DNA of 29,378 nucleotides from Planctomycetaceae bacterium UBA4732. Its GTDB lineage: Bacteria > Planctomycetota > Planctomycetia > Gemmatales > Gemmataceae. The stretch spans positions 1 through 29,378 of the forward strand of contig DHJA01000052.1 in NCBI GenBank assembly GCA_002404095.1, in the 5' to 3' direction. The translations under genes and the position numbers were made by a program. The notes under the pieces were generated by a model. It searched no databases, had not been told where the DNA came from, and saw nothing but the letters and a program-made list of their open reading frames with translations. Position 1 is the stretch's first letter. Each line of letters starts with the position of its first letter. Below, piece after piece: positions 23,504-29,378 of the stretch.

Positions 23504-23628
23504 CACGCCGCCTCCTTTTTGTCCTCGACCGTCACCGGATAGCCTTGAACGAGCCGCATGGGTGTGTCCGCACCACTGAGGCTGTGCGGCGAGATGGGTT
23601 CCGCTGATCTTGGAGCTTTAATCGCCAT
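23503..23628 (-). CDS. 41-residue chimeric ORF (MNT start fused to membrane-protein tail)
   Basis: ATG 23628 begins MAIKAPRSAEPISPHSLSGA, clearly related to the MNT N-terminus at 21216 (MAKKTPKPSEPISPRSIRGV). After MRLV it switches to QGYPVTVEDKKEAA, the last residues of the membrane protein at 24302 (QGYPVTVEDEKEAA). The switch lies in an 11-bp sequence, GCGGCTCGTTC, present at all three places (minus strand; plus-strand coordinates 23547-23557, 21135-21145, 24346-24356). It has its own leaderless TATAAT promoter 6 nt upstream and a TGATG junction with zinc-ribbon gene B. A function for the peptide is doubtful; it may drive translation of copy B by coupling. Confidence 0.7.
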   Translation of the reverse strand: MAIKAPRSAEPISPHSLSGADTPMRLVQGYPVTVEDKKEAA

Positions 23629-23634
23629 ACGCTG

Positions 23635-23640
23635 ATTATA
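23635..23640 (-). promoter_or_regulatory. -10 box upstream of the chimeric ORF
   Basis: TATAAT with CAGCGTATG, the same arrangement as before the MNT gene: 6 nt between the box and the ATG. It probably also serves zinc-ribbon gene B. Confidence 0.5.
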
Positions 23641-23660
23641 GACGTGCCTTACCCCTCTAC

Positions 23661-24305
23661 TCAGCGGAACATCGGCGAGCAGGCGATAAATAAGAAAACC
23701 TCAAAGGCCAAGCACAACAAAAGCGACACCAAAGTTATTGCGCCAGCCAGAGCTAGCGTGCCAACGATCACCCGACGAACGCCGCTCGCGCCCGGATTGC
23801 CTCTCGAACGCACGAAGACGATTAGCGTGCTAAGGCCGGCCAGGAAGAGTAAAGGGAGTAAAGCGACGGCCACATAGACCAGTTCCGAGTAATTACCCTC
23901 GGCGATCACTTCCACCCCACCAACTAACGGCCACAAGCCCAGGTAACCAACGCCCGGCCCGCCGATGACGGCGAGTAAAACTAAAAGCCAACCCGTTCGC
24001 TTCGTATCGCGGCGTACATCTAGGTCGGCCGCGCCGTTCCGCCCTCGTTCCCGACCGCGCAACGGTTCCTCGCACCACGGGCACGTTATCCAAATGGCTT
24101 CCACAGTTCGGCCGCAGTGCGGACAGGACAACGCGCCCTCGCGCCGCTCCGGCCTGTCCGTCTGAACGGCGTCCGCTTCTCGCCGCGCCTCCAGCGCGGT
24201 TACCTCCGCCAGACAACGCGGGCACGTCCCCCGCGATCCGCGGAGGGGCACAGGTAGTAGCAGTGCGACGCCGCAGCTGGGGCACTTGATGCGCTCGGAC
24301 GTCAC
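23661..24305 (-). CDS. Double zinc-ribbon membrane protein, copy C
   Basis: The 214-residue protein starts with GTG 24305, overlapping the stop of the membrane-protein gene as GTGA, and reads (V/M)TSERIKCPSCGVALLLPV. A much longer upstream frame is a shadow of the membrane-protein gene. The two zinc ribbons are kept (CPSC…CPRC, CPHC…CPWC), although the segment between them is more diverged (AEVTALEARREADAVQ). Membrane segments include VLLAVIGGPGVGYLGLW and ALLPLLFLAGLSTLIVFV. As it is coupled to a full-length membrane-protein gene, this is likely the ancestral copy. Confidence 0.7.
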   Translation of the reverse strand: MTSERIKCPSCGVALLLPVPLRGSRGTCPRCLAEVTALEARREADAVQTDRPERREGALSCPHCGRTVEAIWITCPWCEEPLRGRERGRNGAADLDVRRDTKRTGWLLVLLAVIGGPGVGYLGLWPLVGGVEVIAEGNYSELVYVAVALLPLLFLAGLSTLIVFVRSRGNPGASGVRRVIVGTLALAGAITLVSLLLCLAFEVFLFIACSPMFR

Positions 24306-24943
24306 GCCGCCTCCTTTTCGTCCTCGACCGTCACCGGATAGCCTTGAACGAGCCGCTGAGCCTGACGCACCACCTGTCCGGCCAGCAATCCCGCCGCGCC
24401 CAGCGACAACAGGAATACGATTTCGCTGGGGCGCGGCACTTTCCACGGACTTCCCGGAGCGTAATAGTCCGCCGAACCGATCAACGCGAAGGCGTAGCAC
24501 CCCATCATGAGCGTGGCCGCCGCCATCGCCCCGAGCGTCGCGGCATAGATCAGACGGAGCGACAACCGCAGCGGCGCCGCGGCGATTACCAGGAAGTAGA
24601 GGAAGATCAGCGGACTGTGCGGCCCCGCGGTTCTGTCGGCGAGTAGCAGGGCCGAAACCATCGCAAGGTCCCAGAACGTGGCGACGTATTTGAGCGCGGG
24701 CGGAACCCAGCGGCGCGATAGGCAGACGTGAAGGGCGCCGACGGCAAGCGACCAGGCCAGCACGACGCTTGTTACCTTGAGGTTGTAGGCGTAGCGGAGA
24801 GAGGCATCGTCGGTGAGGACGAAGACGTTCAGCAAGTGATAGGCGTAGAAGCCAATGAGGGCGGCGGCGCGGATCAGGTTGACGCGCGTCTCGCCGGCCC
24901 AGGCTTCGAGGCGGCGGGCGTCGTCCCAGCGTAGGTTGCTCAT
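24302..24943 (-). CDS. Polytopic membrane protein coupled to zinc-ribbon gene C
   Basis: From ATG 24943 (MSNLRWDDARRLEAWAGETR) the 213-residue protein has about six hydrophobic segments: AAALIGFYAYHLLNVFVLT, VTSVVLAWSLAVGALHVCL, TFWDLAMVSALLLA, LIFLYFLVIAAAPL, ATLGAMAAATLMMGCYAF and IVFLLSLGAAGLLAGQVV. It ends with a short cytoplasmic tail (QAQRLVQGYPVTVEDEKEAA). The layout resembles membrane sensor modules of kinases or cyclases without any output domain. The stop overlaps the start of the zinc-ribbon gene (GTGA), so the two may form a membrane complex. Fragments of its tail occur upstream of copies A and B. Confidence 0.65.
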   Translation of the reverse strand: MSNLRWDDARRLEAWAGETRVNLIRAAALIGFYAYHLLNVFVLTDDASLRYAYNLKVTSVVLAWSLAVGALHVCLSRRWVPPALKYVATFWDLAMVSALLLADRTAGPHSPLIFLYFLVIAAAPLRLSLRLIYAATLGAMAAATLMMGCYAFALIGSADYYAPGSPWKVPRPSEIVFLLSLGAAGLLAGQVVRQAQRLVQGYPVTVEDEKEAA

Positions 24944-24972
24944 GGTACAGCCCCGGATTGTATGGGAACCTT

Positions 24973-25033
24973 TACAAGCCTGAAGCGCAAGCGAAGGTGA
25001 AGGCAAAACCTTCGCTTGCGCATCAGGCTTGTA
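24973..25033. repeat. Palindromic element, REP-like
   Basis: Arms of 26 nt (24973-24998 and 25008-25033) are inverted repeats with one mismatch around a 9-nt loop. The arm core CCTGAAGCGCAAGCGAAGG is close to CCCTGAGCGCGAGCGAG in the element at 13163-13224, so the two belong to one dispersed family. It lies between the tail of the 25047-25826 gene and the start of the membrane-protein gene, both on the minus strand. Confidence 0.9.
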
Positions 25034-25046
25034 TTGTCGCTCTCGA

Positions 25047-25826
25047 TCAGACCCGCGCCGTTTCGAGAGCTTCCTTTCGGTCCAGCACCGACCGGCGGAT
25101 CAGCACGACCAACTCCGTCGCCGGCGTCCGGGAGGCGGCGTGAACGCCGAGTTCCTTGGCGACGGCCAGGGCTTCTTCCTTTGTCAAACCGTCGAGACCG
25201 ATTTGATCCAACTCGGTGTTGAGGCCATCGAGCGACGCATCCGCCGAGGCCGCTTTTTCCTCCAATTGCCGCACCTGCTGGGCCAGGTGTTGGACCTTGG
25301 CCGGATCAACCGGCTTGGACGACTGTGCAGGTTGCTGGAGCGATTCACGGCCTTCCAGGATCAGCCGGCGAAGGAGTTGAAGCACGTCCTGGGCCGTTGT
25401 CCTGACTCGCGTTTGGAGGCCGACTTCCTTGGCGAGAGTGATTGCTTCCGTCTTGTTCAGATTTTCCAGTCCGAGTCGGTCCAATTCGGCGGCCAATTCC
25501 GCGCGCGGCGTTTCGGACCCTGCGGACGCCCTTTGCTCCAGGTGCTTCACCTGTTGAGCGAGGTGCTGCAACTGGGCGTCGTTGAGGGTTCTCTCGGCGC
25601 CTCGTCCGCTGGGGCGCGACTTGCTTTTCAGCATCGGCAACAGTTTGGTCTGATGGAATTCTTGGGCTTGCACCAGCGACGCCGCCAAATGGGCGAAGTC
25701 CTGTTCCGCGAACGGTTCGAGCGCCTGGCACGTCTGTTCCAGGTCGTTGGCCTGTTTGGCGGCGCCGGCCGATTGCAGAGGCGCGGCCAGACTACGAAGG
25801 AATTGCTGTAAAACGGATACTTTCAT
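25047..25826 (-). CDS. Protein with two tandem homologous helical segments
   Basis: The 259-residue protein starts MKVSVLQQFLRSLAAPLQSA. Two copies of an approximately 78-residue segment follow each other: LQHLAQQVKHLEQRA…LDRLGLENLNKTEAITLAKE and VQHLAQQVRQLEEKA…LDQIGLDGLTKEEALAVAKE. Each has an N-terminal coiled-coil-like helix (HLAQQV-HLE) and a C-terminal part (LLRRLILEGRESL / LIRRSVLDRKEAL). No signal peptide, membrane segment or enzyme motif is seen. It is probably a cytoplasmic structural or binding protein. I do not recognise the family. Confidence 0.6.
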   Translation of the reverse strand: MKVSVLQQFLRSLAAPLQSAGAAKQANDLEQTCQALEPFAEQDFAHLAASLVQAQEFHQTKLLPMLKSKSRPSGRGAERTLNDAQLQHLAQQVKHLEQRASAGSETPRAELAAELDRLGLENLNKTEAITLAKEVGLQTRVRTTAQDVLQLLRRLILEGRESLQQPAQSSKPVDPAKVQHLAQQVRQLEEKAASADASLDGLNTELDQIGLDGLTKEEALAVAKELGVHAASRTPATELVVLIRRSVLDRKEALETARV

Positions 25827-25953
25827 TCTTGATCCTCGCTTTCACTTCTTTCAACGGGTGGCATTTGACTCCTCGCCGGTTGTTAGTGTTCTGAATGTTC
25901 CCTGCTTTGGCAAGGAAAATCCGCGCCGCGGCGCGCTTTTCTTTAGAATCATC

Positions 25954-25982
25954 CTCGTTCCCACGAAGAGCGTGGTAACGAG
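25954..25982. repeat. Short hairpin repeat just before the methyltransferase gene
   Basis: CTCGTTCCCACG (25954-25965) and CGTGGTAACGAG (25971-25982) are inverted repeats with one mismatch and a 5-nt loop. The arm resembles a widely dispersed CGTTCCCACG hairpin repeat seen in many bacterial genomes as I recall. It ends 17 nt before the GTG start of the next gene, so it could influence translation. Confidence 0.6.
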
Positions 25983-25998
25983 AAATTAGGGAGAACAA

Positions 25999-26766
25999 GT
26001 GCCTCAACCGCCGCCCGACTGGCAAATGCCGCCCGGCGTCAATCGTGGTCTGTGGGACTATCTCCATGACCCGGCGGTCGCGCGTAATTACGACGCCGGC
26101 CTGGCGGGGGTGTCGCTGCTGGACGTAGACCTGCGTTTCGTGGAAGAACACTGCCCGCGCCCCGGCCGGCTGCTCGACCTCGGTTGCGGTACGGGTCGAT
26201 TGCTGTCTCGGTTGACACAACAGGGTTACGGAGTTCTCGGTGTGGATTTGTCTGAGGAAATGCTGACCGTGGCGCGCGCGAAGACCGGCACGGCCGTTCC
26301 CTTATTGCGAGCCAACATCGCCGAGTTGAACGGTCTGCGCGATCAAGGCTTCGATTACGCGGCGTGCCTGTTTAGTACGCTTGGCATGGTGTTGGGCATG
26401 GAGAATCGGCGCCGCGCGGTCGCGCACGTCCACCGTCTGCTGCGGCCCGGCGGCTGTTTTATACTGCACGTCCATAACCGTTGGTTCAATGTTTGGAACG
26501 CGCCGGGTCGGGCGTGGCTGCTTCAGAACGGGTGGGCACAAACCGAAAGCGGCGACCGTGTGATGCCGGTGCATCAAGGCGTCGCCGGCTTGACGTTGCA
26601 TCTATTTACGCGCGGCGAAGCGGGCCGCTTGCTGATGGAAGCAGGCTTCCACATCCGTGAGATGCGGCCCGTGAGTCTGCGAACAGACGGCCGGCTGCGG
26701 TGGCCGTGGTGGTTCGGCAGTCTGCGCGCCTACGGCTATCTCATCGCGGCGGAGCGCCCGGCGTGA
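25999..26766 (+). CDS. Class I SAM-dependent methyltransferase
   Basis: The 255-residue protein begins with GTG 25999, preceded by AGGGAG. It shows motif I RLLDLGCGTGRLLSRL (about 53-68) for S-adenosylmethionine binding, GVDLSEEMLTVARAK (motif II region), FDYAACLFSTLGM (motif III/IV position) and HRLLRPGGCFILHVHNRW (motif V/VI). These are the marks of methyltransferase type 11/25. The substrate is unknown. The C-terminal half (about 180-255) with MEAGFHIREMRPVSL is typical of small-molecule methyltransferases. It is convergent with the small Cys-rich gene, 3 bp apart. Confidence 0.85.
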   Translation: MPQPPPDWQMPPGVNRGLWDYLHDPAVARNYDAGLAGVSLLDVDLRFVEEHCPRPGRLLDLGCGTGRLLSRLTQQGYGVLGVDLSEEMLTVARAKTGTAVPLLRANIAELNGLRDQGFDYAACLFSTLGMVLGMENRRRAVAHVHRLLRPGGCFILHVHNRWFNVWNAPGRAWLLQNGWAQTESGDRVMPVHQGVAGLTLHLFTRGEAGRLLMEAGFHIREMRPVSLRTDGRLRWPWWFGSLRAYGYLIAAERPA

Positions 26767-26769
26767 GTG

Positions 26770-26991
26770 TCACCGCTGGGGTTCGGCGGTCGGCGGCTGC
26801 CCGCTTGAGCCTTTGGCATGAGCCGGCTTGCCCTTCATAAAGCGGTTGCAGCCGCTGTTGCCGGACACGCGCAGCAGGAATGTTTGTAGTTTTTCGTCGA
26901 TGCACAGGCCGAGGGTCAGATTCTCCACCGAGGCGCCCGGTTCGATTTGCCACCATTTACAGTCTTTGCACAGACCCCAGGAGTCCGCCAT
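26770..26991 (-). CDS. Small cysteine-rich protein
   Basis: The 73-residue protein MADSWGLCKDCKWWQIEPGA has CKDC (C8, C11) followed by LGLCIDEKL (C30) and NSGCNRF (C47), four cysteines that could bind zinc or an Fe-S cluster. The tail is basic and Pro-rich. ATG 26991 has GGAGG about 9 nt upstream, supporting a real gene. No family recognised. The 115-bp stretch upstream contains only a 7-bp hairpin (27027-27045). Confidence 0.55.
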   Translation of the reverse strand: MADSWGLCKDCKWWQIEPGASVENLTLGLCIDEKLQTFLLRVSGNSGCNRFMKGKPAHAKGSSGQPPTAEPQR

Positions 26992-27106
26992 CGTTGTCGC
27001 CTCCGGTTCATAGGCAATCTGACAGTGAGAAATTTGGTATTTCTCGGACAGGGCAAGTATTGAGCAAACCGCGCGCCGGCAGGTGCGAACTTCTCCTGCG
27101 ACTTTT

Positions 27107-28636
27107 CTACTTCCCCGCGCCTGCCGGCGGTCCCTTCTCGTTCGGTTCCGGTAGCGGCTTGGAGAGGATAGGCGGCTGGCGGCGTTTGGCCGCGTCCCAC
27201 AGGCGGAAGCCGATGTCCGTGCCGGGGGTCGTCGGATTCTGGCGATCCATTTTGCCGCCGTTATCCTCGCCGTCGGGGCCGATCGAGTAGACCTCTGCGC
27301 CGTCGTCCAAGCGGAGCCAGCGCAGCGGCTGACCGTCGTAAGGGTCGGACGGCGCCTCCCGGACGTAGCCCGCCTTCCTCAGTTCGTCCAAAGTGCCGGG
27401 CCACTGGCCTTTGGCAAGGCGATAGCGCTCGGCCGCGACCGCCACAATAGCACAACGCAGTTGCGCCTGGCTCCGTCGGGCGGCCTCAGCAACCTTGCCC
27501 ATCGCAGGAACCCACAGGCGCATAAGGACAGGTTGATCCTTGATCGTCGCTTCCAGCTGCTGGAACGGGACGCGCTGCTGTTCGGGCGGCAGCTTGACCA
27601 ATTCGACACACCGGTTCATGTAGCGCAACATGGCCGCCCGCTGAGACTTGTAGGAACCGGGCGTCCACAGCGTCAGGTCGTCGCCCAGCGACGGGGCGCT
27701 CTGGTCGCCGAAGGGGGCGGGGCTGAACATATCCCGAGCGGAAAGTTTGGTCTTGCCCGACTGGATGGTTTCCATCAGCCGGTCCATACCGGCCCGCTCC
27801 CCGCGAACCCCAATCAGCAGGAGCGGCTCCGGTTCCTCCTTTTCCAGCAGTTCCTGAAACTGTCGCAGGGCGTCTTCCGACGGCTCCCCTTGGGCCAACA
27901 CCCGCTCCGCCTGGCCCGTGGCGATGGCCCGACAATGAATGCGGACAAGTTGCGAGATAAGGTTCGGCTCGTCGCCGATGGATCGGCCGGCGTTGAGCGC
28001 GCCGCGGCACGACGCCAGGGCGCCGTCCGCATCCTTGTCATGCGCGCGCAGCTTCGCATCGTTGGACAACAGAGCGGCGATCTCCCGCGCATCCTGCAAG
28101 TGGGGCATCAACGTGCTAATCCAGTCCTCTTTGTAAGTGATGGAGTAGCGGCCCTCGGTTCGGTCCACTAGCTTGCGGGCTTCGGTCAACGCACCTGCCG
28201 CCCCCGTCATCGCGGTACGCAGGGCGGTCGTCTGCTCGTCGGTGAGTTGCCGCTGCGGCTCCAGCTCACGGAAACTCTCCTGAAGAGCCTGGAGCTTGGG
28301 GCCGGCGTCCGGTGGGTCTTGTGCGCTGGGCGGGCCGTCCCAGAACGGCCAGTTCTTTGGCAGTTGCTGCTTGGCCGCAATCGCCGCAATCGCCGAGTTC
28401 TCGGCATCGGGCACGACCGCCCGGTCGGCTTCCACGTCCTCAAGCCGCCAGCGAGGGTCGAGCCGGTCGGTCTCGGCGATGGCGGCCCGCAGTTCACTTT
28501 CGGCGGAGACGGTCAGGTAGACGTAGACTCCAATCCCAATCAGTACGACCAGCGCCAGCAGGGCGACGACGTAAGGCCAGCGGCGCCGTCGCGGGCGGAC
28601 GGGGGGCGCGGCGGGACTGGGGAGGGGGTCGCTCAT
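27107..28636 (-). CDS. Membrane-anchored protein with T2SS-G-like C-terminus
   Basis: The start chosen is ATG 28636, which has GAGGAG upstream; a start 13 codons earlier lacks support. The 509-residue protein has a short Pro/Arg-rich N-terminus, one transmembrane segment (RWPYVVALLALVVLIGIGVY, about 20-42) and a long helical exterior region. The C-terminal part reads AAERYRLAKGQWPGTLDELR, then DPYDGQPLRWLRLDDGAEVY and SIGPDGEDNGG, the pattern of type II secretion GspG pseudopilin C-termini. Such large anchored proteins are frequent in planctomycetes and uncharacterised. It is divergent from the HU-like gene. Confidence 0.6.
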   Translation of the reverse strand: MSDPLPSPAAPPVRPRRRRWPYVVALLALVVLIGIGVYVYLTVSAESELRAAIAETDRLDPRWRLEDVEADRAVVPDAENSAIAAIAAKQQLPKNWPFWDGPPSAQDPPDAGPKLQALQESFRELEPQRQLTDEQTTALRTAMTGAAGALTEARKLVDRTEGRYSITYKEDWISTLMPHLQDAREIAALLSNDAKLRAHDKDADGALASCRGALNAGRSIGDEPNLISQLVRIHCRAIATGQAERVLAQGEPSEDALRQFQELLEKEEPEPLLLIGVRGERAGMDRLMETIQSGKTKLSARDMFSPAPFGDQSAPSLGDDLTLWTPGSYKSQRAAMLRYMNRCVELVKLPPEQQRVPFQQLEATIKDQPVLMRLWVPAMGKVAEAARRSQAQLRCAIVAVAAERYRLAKGQWPGTLDELRKAGYVREAPSDPYDGQPLRWLRLDDGAEVYSIGPDGEDNGGKMDRQNPTTPGTDIGFRLWDAAKRRQPPILSKPLPEPNEKGPPAGAGK

Positions 28637-28673
28637 GGTAGGACTCCTCGACGGGGGACGTGGCACGCCCGTC

Positions 28674-28701
28674 ATTATATCTTGCCCGTCGGCGGCGACA
28701 A
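28674..28701 (-). promoter_or_regulatory. Putative promoter of the T2SS-G-like gene
   Basis: On the minus strand TTGTCG (28696-28701) and TATAAT (28674-28679) are separated by 16 bp, about 38 nt before the ATG at 28636. Confidence 0.5.
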
Positions 28702-28729
28702 TCTCCCCACATCCGTGATCTTTGCGCAG

Positions 28730-28735
28730 TACAAT
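28730..28735 (+). promoter_or_regulatory. Possible -10 of the HU-like gene
   Basis: TACAAT at 28730-28735 on the plus strand, about 100 nt before the ATG at 28835, is the best -10 candidate in this divergent intergenic region. No clear -35 element is present. Confidence 0.25.
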
Positions 28736-28834
28736 TGTCCGGTGGCCGTCGTCGCCTCCAGGAATCGTTGAAGCGAAAGGCCGCGGCGGTCGAAAACGGA
28801 TAAAGGGTCGTCGTCGAACGGAAAAGGGGATGTC

Positions 28835-29323
28835 ATGCGCAAGCTGAACAAATGGGCCGCGGTCGGCGTGCTGGGTGCGGCAGCCGGTGTGCTGGCCTTC
28901 GCTTCGCCTGCTCTATCGGAAAAGCTGACCGCGAAGGACAAGCAAAAGGCGGCCACGATCACCGGACGAATCTCGTTAGAGACAAAGGTGTCCGAGGAGG
29001 ACGTCGCCAAGGTGATCGAAGCGCTCGGCCCGGCCGTGCGCGAACACCTGGCCAAGGGCGAAGTGATCGACCTACCGGGGCTAGGCGCTTTTCGCGTTGT
29101 CCGGGTTCCAGACCACCGCGATCTGATCGGCGGTCGGCCGGTCGTTGTCTCCGGCGTCAACAGCGTTGAGTTCGTGCCGTCCGGCGGCCTGGTCGATGCG
29201 GCCAACGCGGCCAACGCCATACCGCAAGAGACGGTGCCGCCGTTCGAGTACAACCCGCTTCCCAACCAGGCCAAGAGCTTGCGGGCGCCGGATGAGCGGG
29301 CACCGAAGGTGCGCACGCGCTGA
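28835..29323 (+). CDS. HU/IHF-like DNA-binding domain protein with signal peptide
   Basis: The 162-residue protein begins MRKLNKWAAVGVLGAAAGVL and AFASPALSEK, an export signal with a probable cleavage site after S28. Residues 31-125 resemble the HU/IHF family: an N-terminal helix pair (VSEEDVAKVIEALGPAVREH), LAKGEVIDLPGLGAFRV (72-88; HU has GFGTF) and SVEFVPSGGLVDAAN (110-124). The beta-arm is about 2 residues shorter and lacks the RNP/Pro that intercalates DNA. The tail (125-162) is basic and Pro-rich. ATG 28835 has AAAAGGGG upstream. An exported HU-fold protein is unusual; it may bind something other than DNA. Confidence 0.7.
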   Translation: MRKLNKWAAVGVLGAAAGVLAFASPALSEKLTAKDKQKAATITGRISLETKVSEEDVAKVIEALGPAVREHLAKGEVIDLPGLGAFRVVRVPDHRDLIGGRPVVVSGVNSVEFVPSGGLVDAANAANAIPQETVPPFEYNPLPNQAKSLRAPDERAPKVRTR

Positions 29324-29348
29324 CCCGAAGTTTCTGTCCCATATGTCC

Positions 29349-29378
29349 CCCCTCTCCCCGGTACTCCGGGGAGAGGGG
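29349..29378. repeat. GC-rich hairpin at right edge of window
   Basis: Perfect 13-nt arms CCCCTCTCCCCGG (29349-29361) and CCGGGGAGAGGGG (29366-29378) with the loop TACT, 25 bp after the HU-like gene's stop. The window ends inside or at the end of it. It may be the gene's transcription terminator or a REP-like repeat; a following T-run cannot be seen. Confidence 0.75.

Larger units (their letters stand above)
21216..24356 (-). repeat. Three tandem copies of a membrane-tail/zinc-ribbon/promoter unit
   Basis: Approximate units are A (21216-21935), B (22817-23557) and C (23628-24356). Each holds a short tail ending …EAA, a zinc-ribbon membrane protein gene, and the 13-mer TATAATCAGCGTA on the minus strand. 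Between units sit unrelated ORFs: XisHI after B and a chimeric ORF after C, with MNT/HEPN after A. Nucleotide identity is highest over the second zinc ribbon; a stretch of about 60 nt there is identical in A and B and differs at one base in C. Confidence 0.85.

Noticed and set aside
23661..24500. Long 279-residue form of zinc-ribbon copy C
   Set aside because: The first 65 residues are out-of-frame with, and overlap, the membrane-protein gene; the GTG at 24305 matches the starts of copies A and B.
27461..28171. 236-residue plus-strand ORF opposite the T2SS-G-like gene
   Set aside because: Antisense shadow; the minus-strand gene has a membrane segment, ribosome-binding site and promoter.

Overview
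The window looks like a chromosomal piece of a planctomycete, most likely of the Gemmata/Gemmataceae kind. This is inference from gene content. It is GC-rich, with many lineage-type hypothetical proteins, a secreted BNR-like protein, a membrane-anchored monohaem protein, an oxidoreductase-SelD fusion, an FHA/GAF sigma-54 activator, dense small toxin-antitoxin (TA) genes and several REP-like palindromes. No tRNA, rRNA, CRISPR array, insertion sequence or prophage was recognised.

Layout. 1-1660 is a decayed TA patch: two copies of a DUF433 antitoxin gene, each followed by a stump of a DUF5615-type toxin, flank an antitoxin/PIN pair whose PIN gene has an in-frame TGA. 1986-7610 holds a DHH phosphoesterase (NrnA type), a membrane cytochrome-like protein, a secreted BNR-like protein, a TIGR01777-type epimerase, a HicBA pair and a small hypothetical gene. 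7845-10976 (minus) holds a HemL-like aminotransferase, a large palindrome, then dnaJ/cbpA, rnpA and yidD with overlapping ends. 11123-12132 encodes a secreted HEAT-repeat protein and a translationally coupled acidic protein. 12119-15838 (minus) runs from a nucleotidyltransferase-like gene through a DUF4241-like gene to the oxidoreductase-SelD fusion, which carries a palindromic element inside its interdomain linker. 15876-17873 is the sigma-54 activator and 18139-19560 is glcD.

19595-24943 is the most unusual part. A unit made of the 3' tail of a membrane-protein gene, a double zinc-ribbon membrane protein gene and a promoter core (TATAATCAGCGTA) occurs three times in tandem on the minus strand. 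Each promoter faces a different follower: an MNT nucleotidyltransferase/HEPN pair, a XisH/XisI pair, or a 41-residue chimeric ORF. The chimera is itself the joint of a tandem duplication, formed at an 11-bp match shared by the MNT gene and the membrane-protein gene. Next to this lie a truncated HEPN toxin, a second HEPN gene with a small partner, a 71-72 bp repeat that borders two broken genes, and a frameshifted scrap of ligA encoding the C-terminal BRCT domain.

24973-29378 holds another palindrome, a protein made of two tandem homologous segments, a SAM methyltransferase, a small cysteine-rich protein, a large membrane-anchored protein with a T2SS-G-like C-terminus, and an HU-like DNA-binding domain preceded by a signal peptide. 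The core genes look intact, while the TA and duplicated regions look like an active recombination site with many broken genes.
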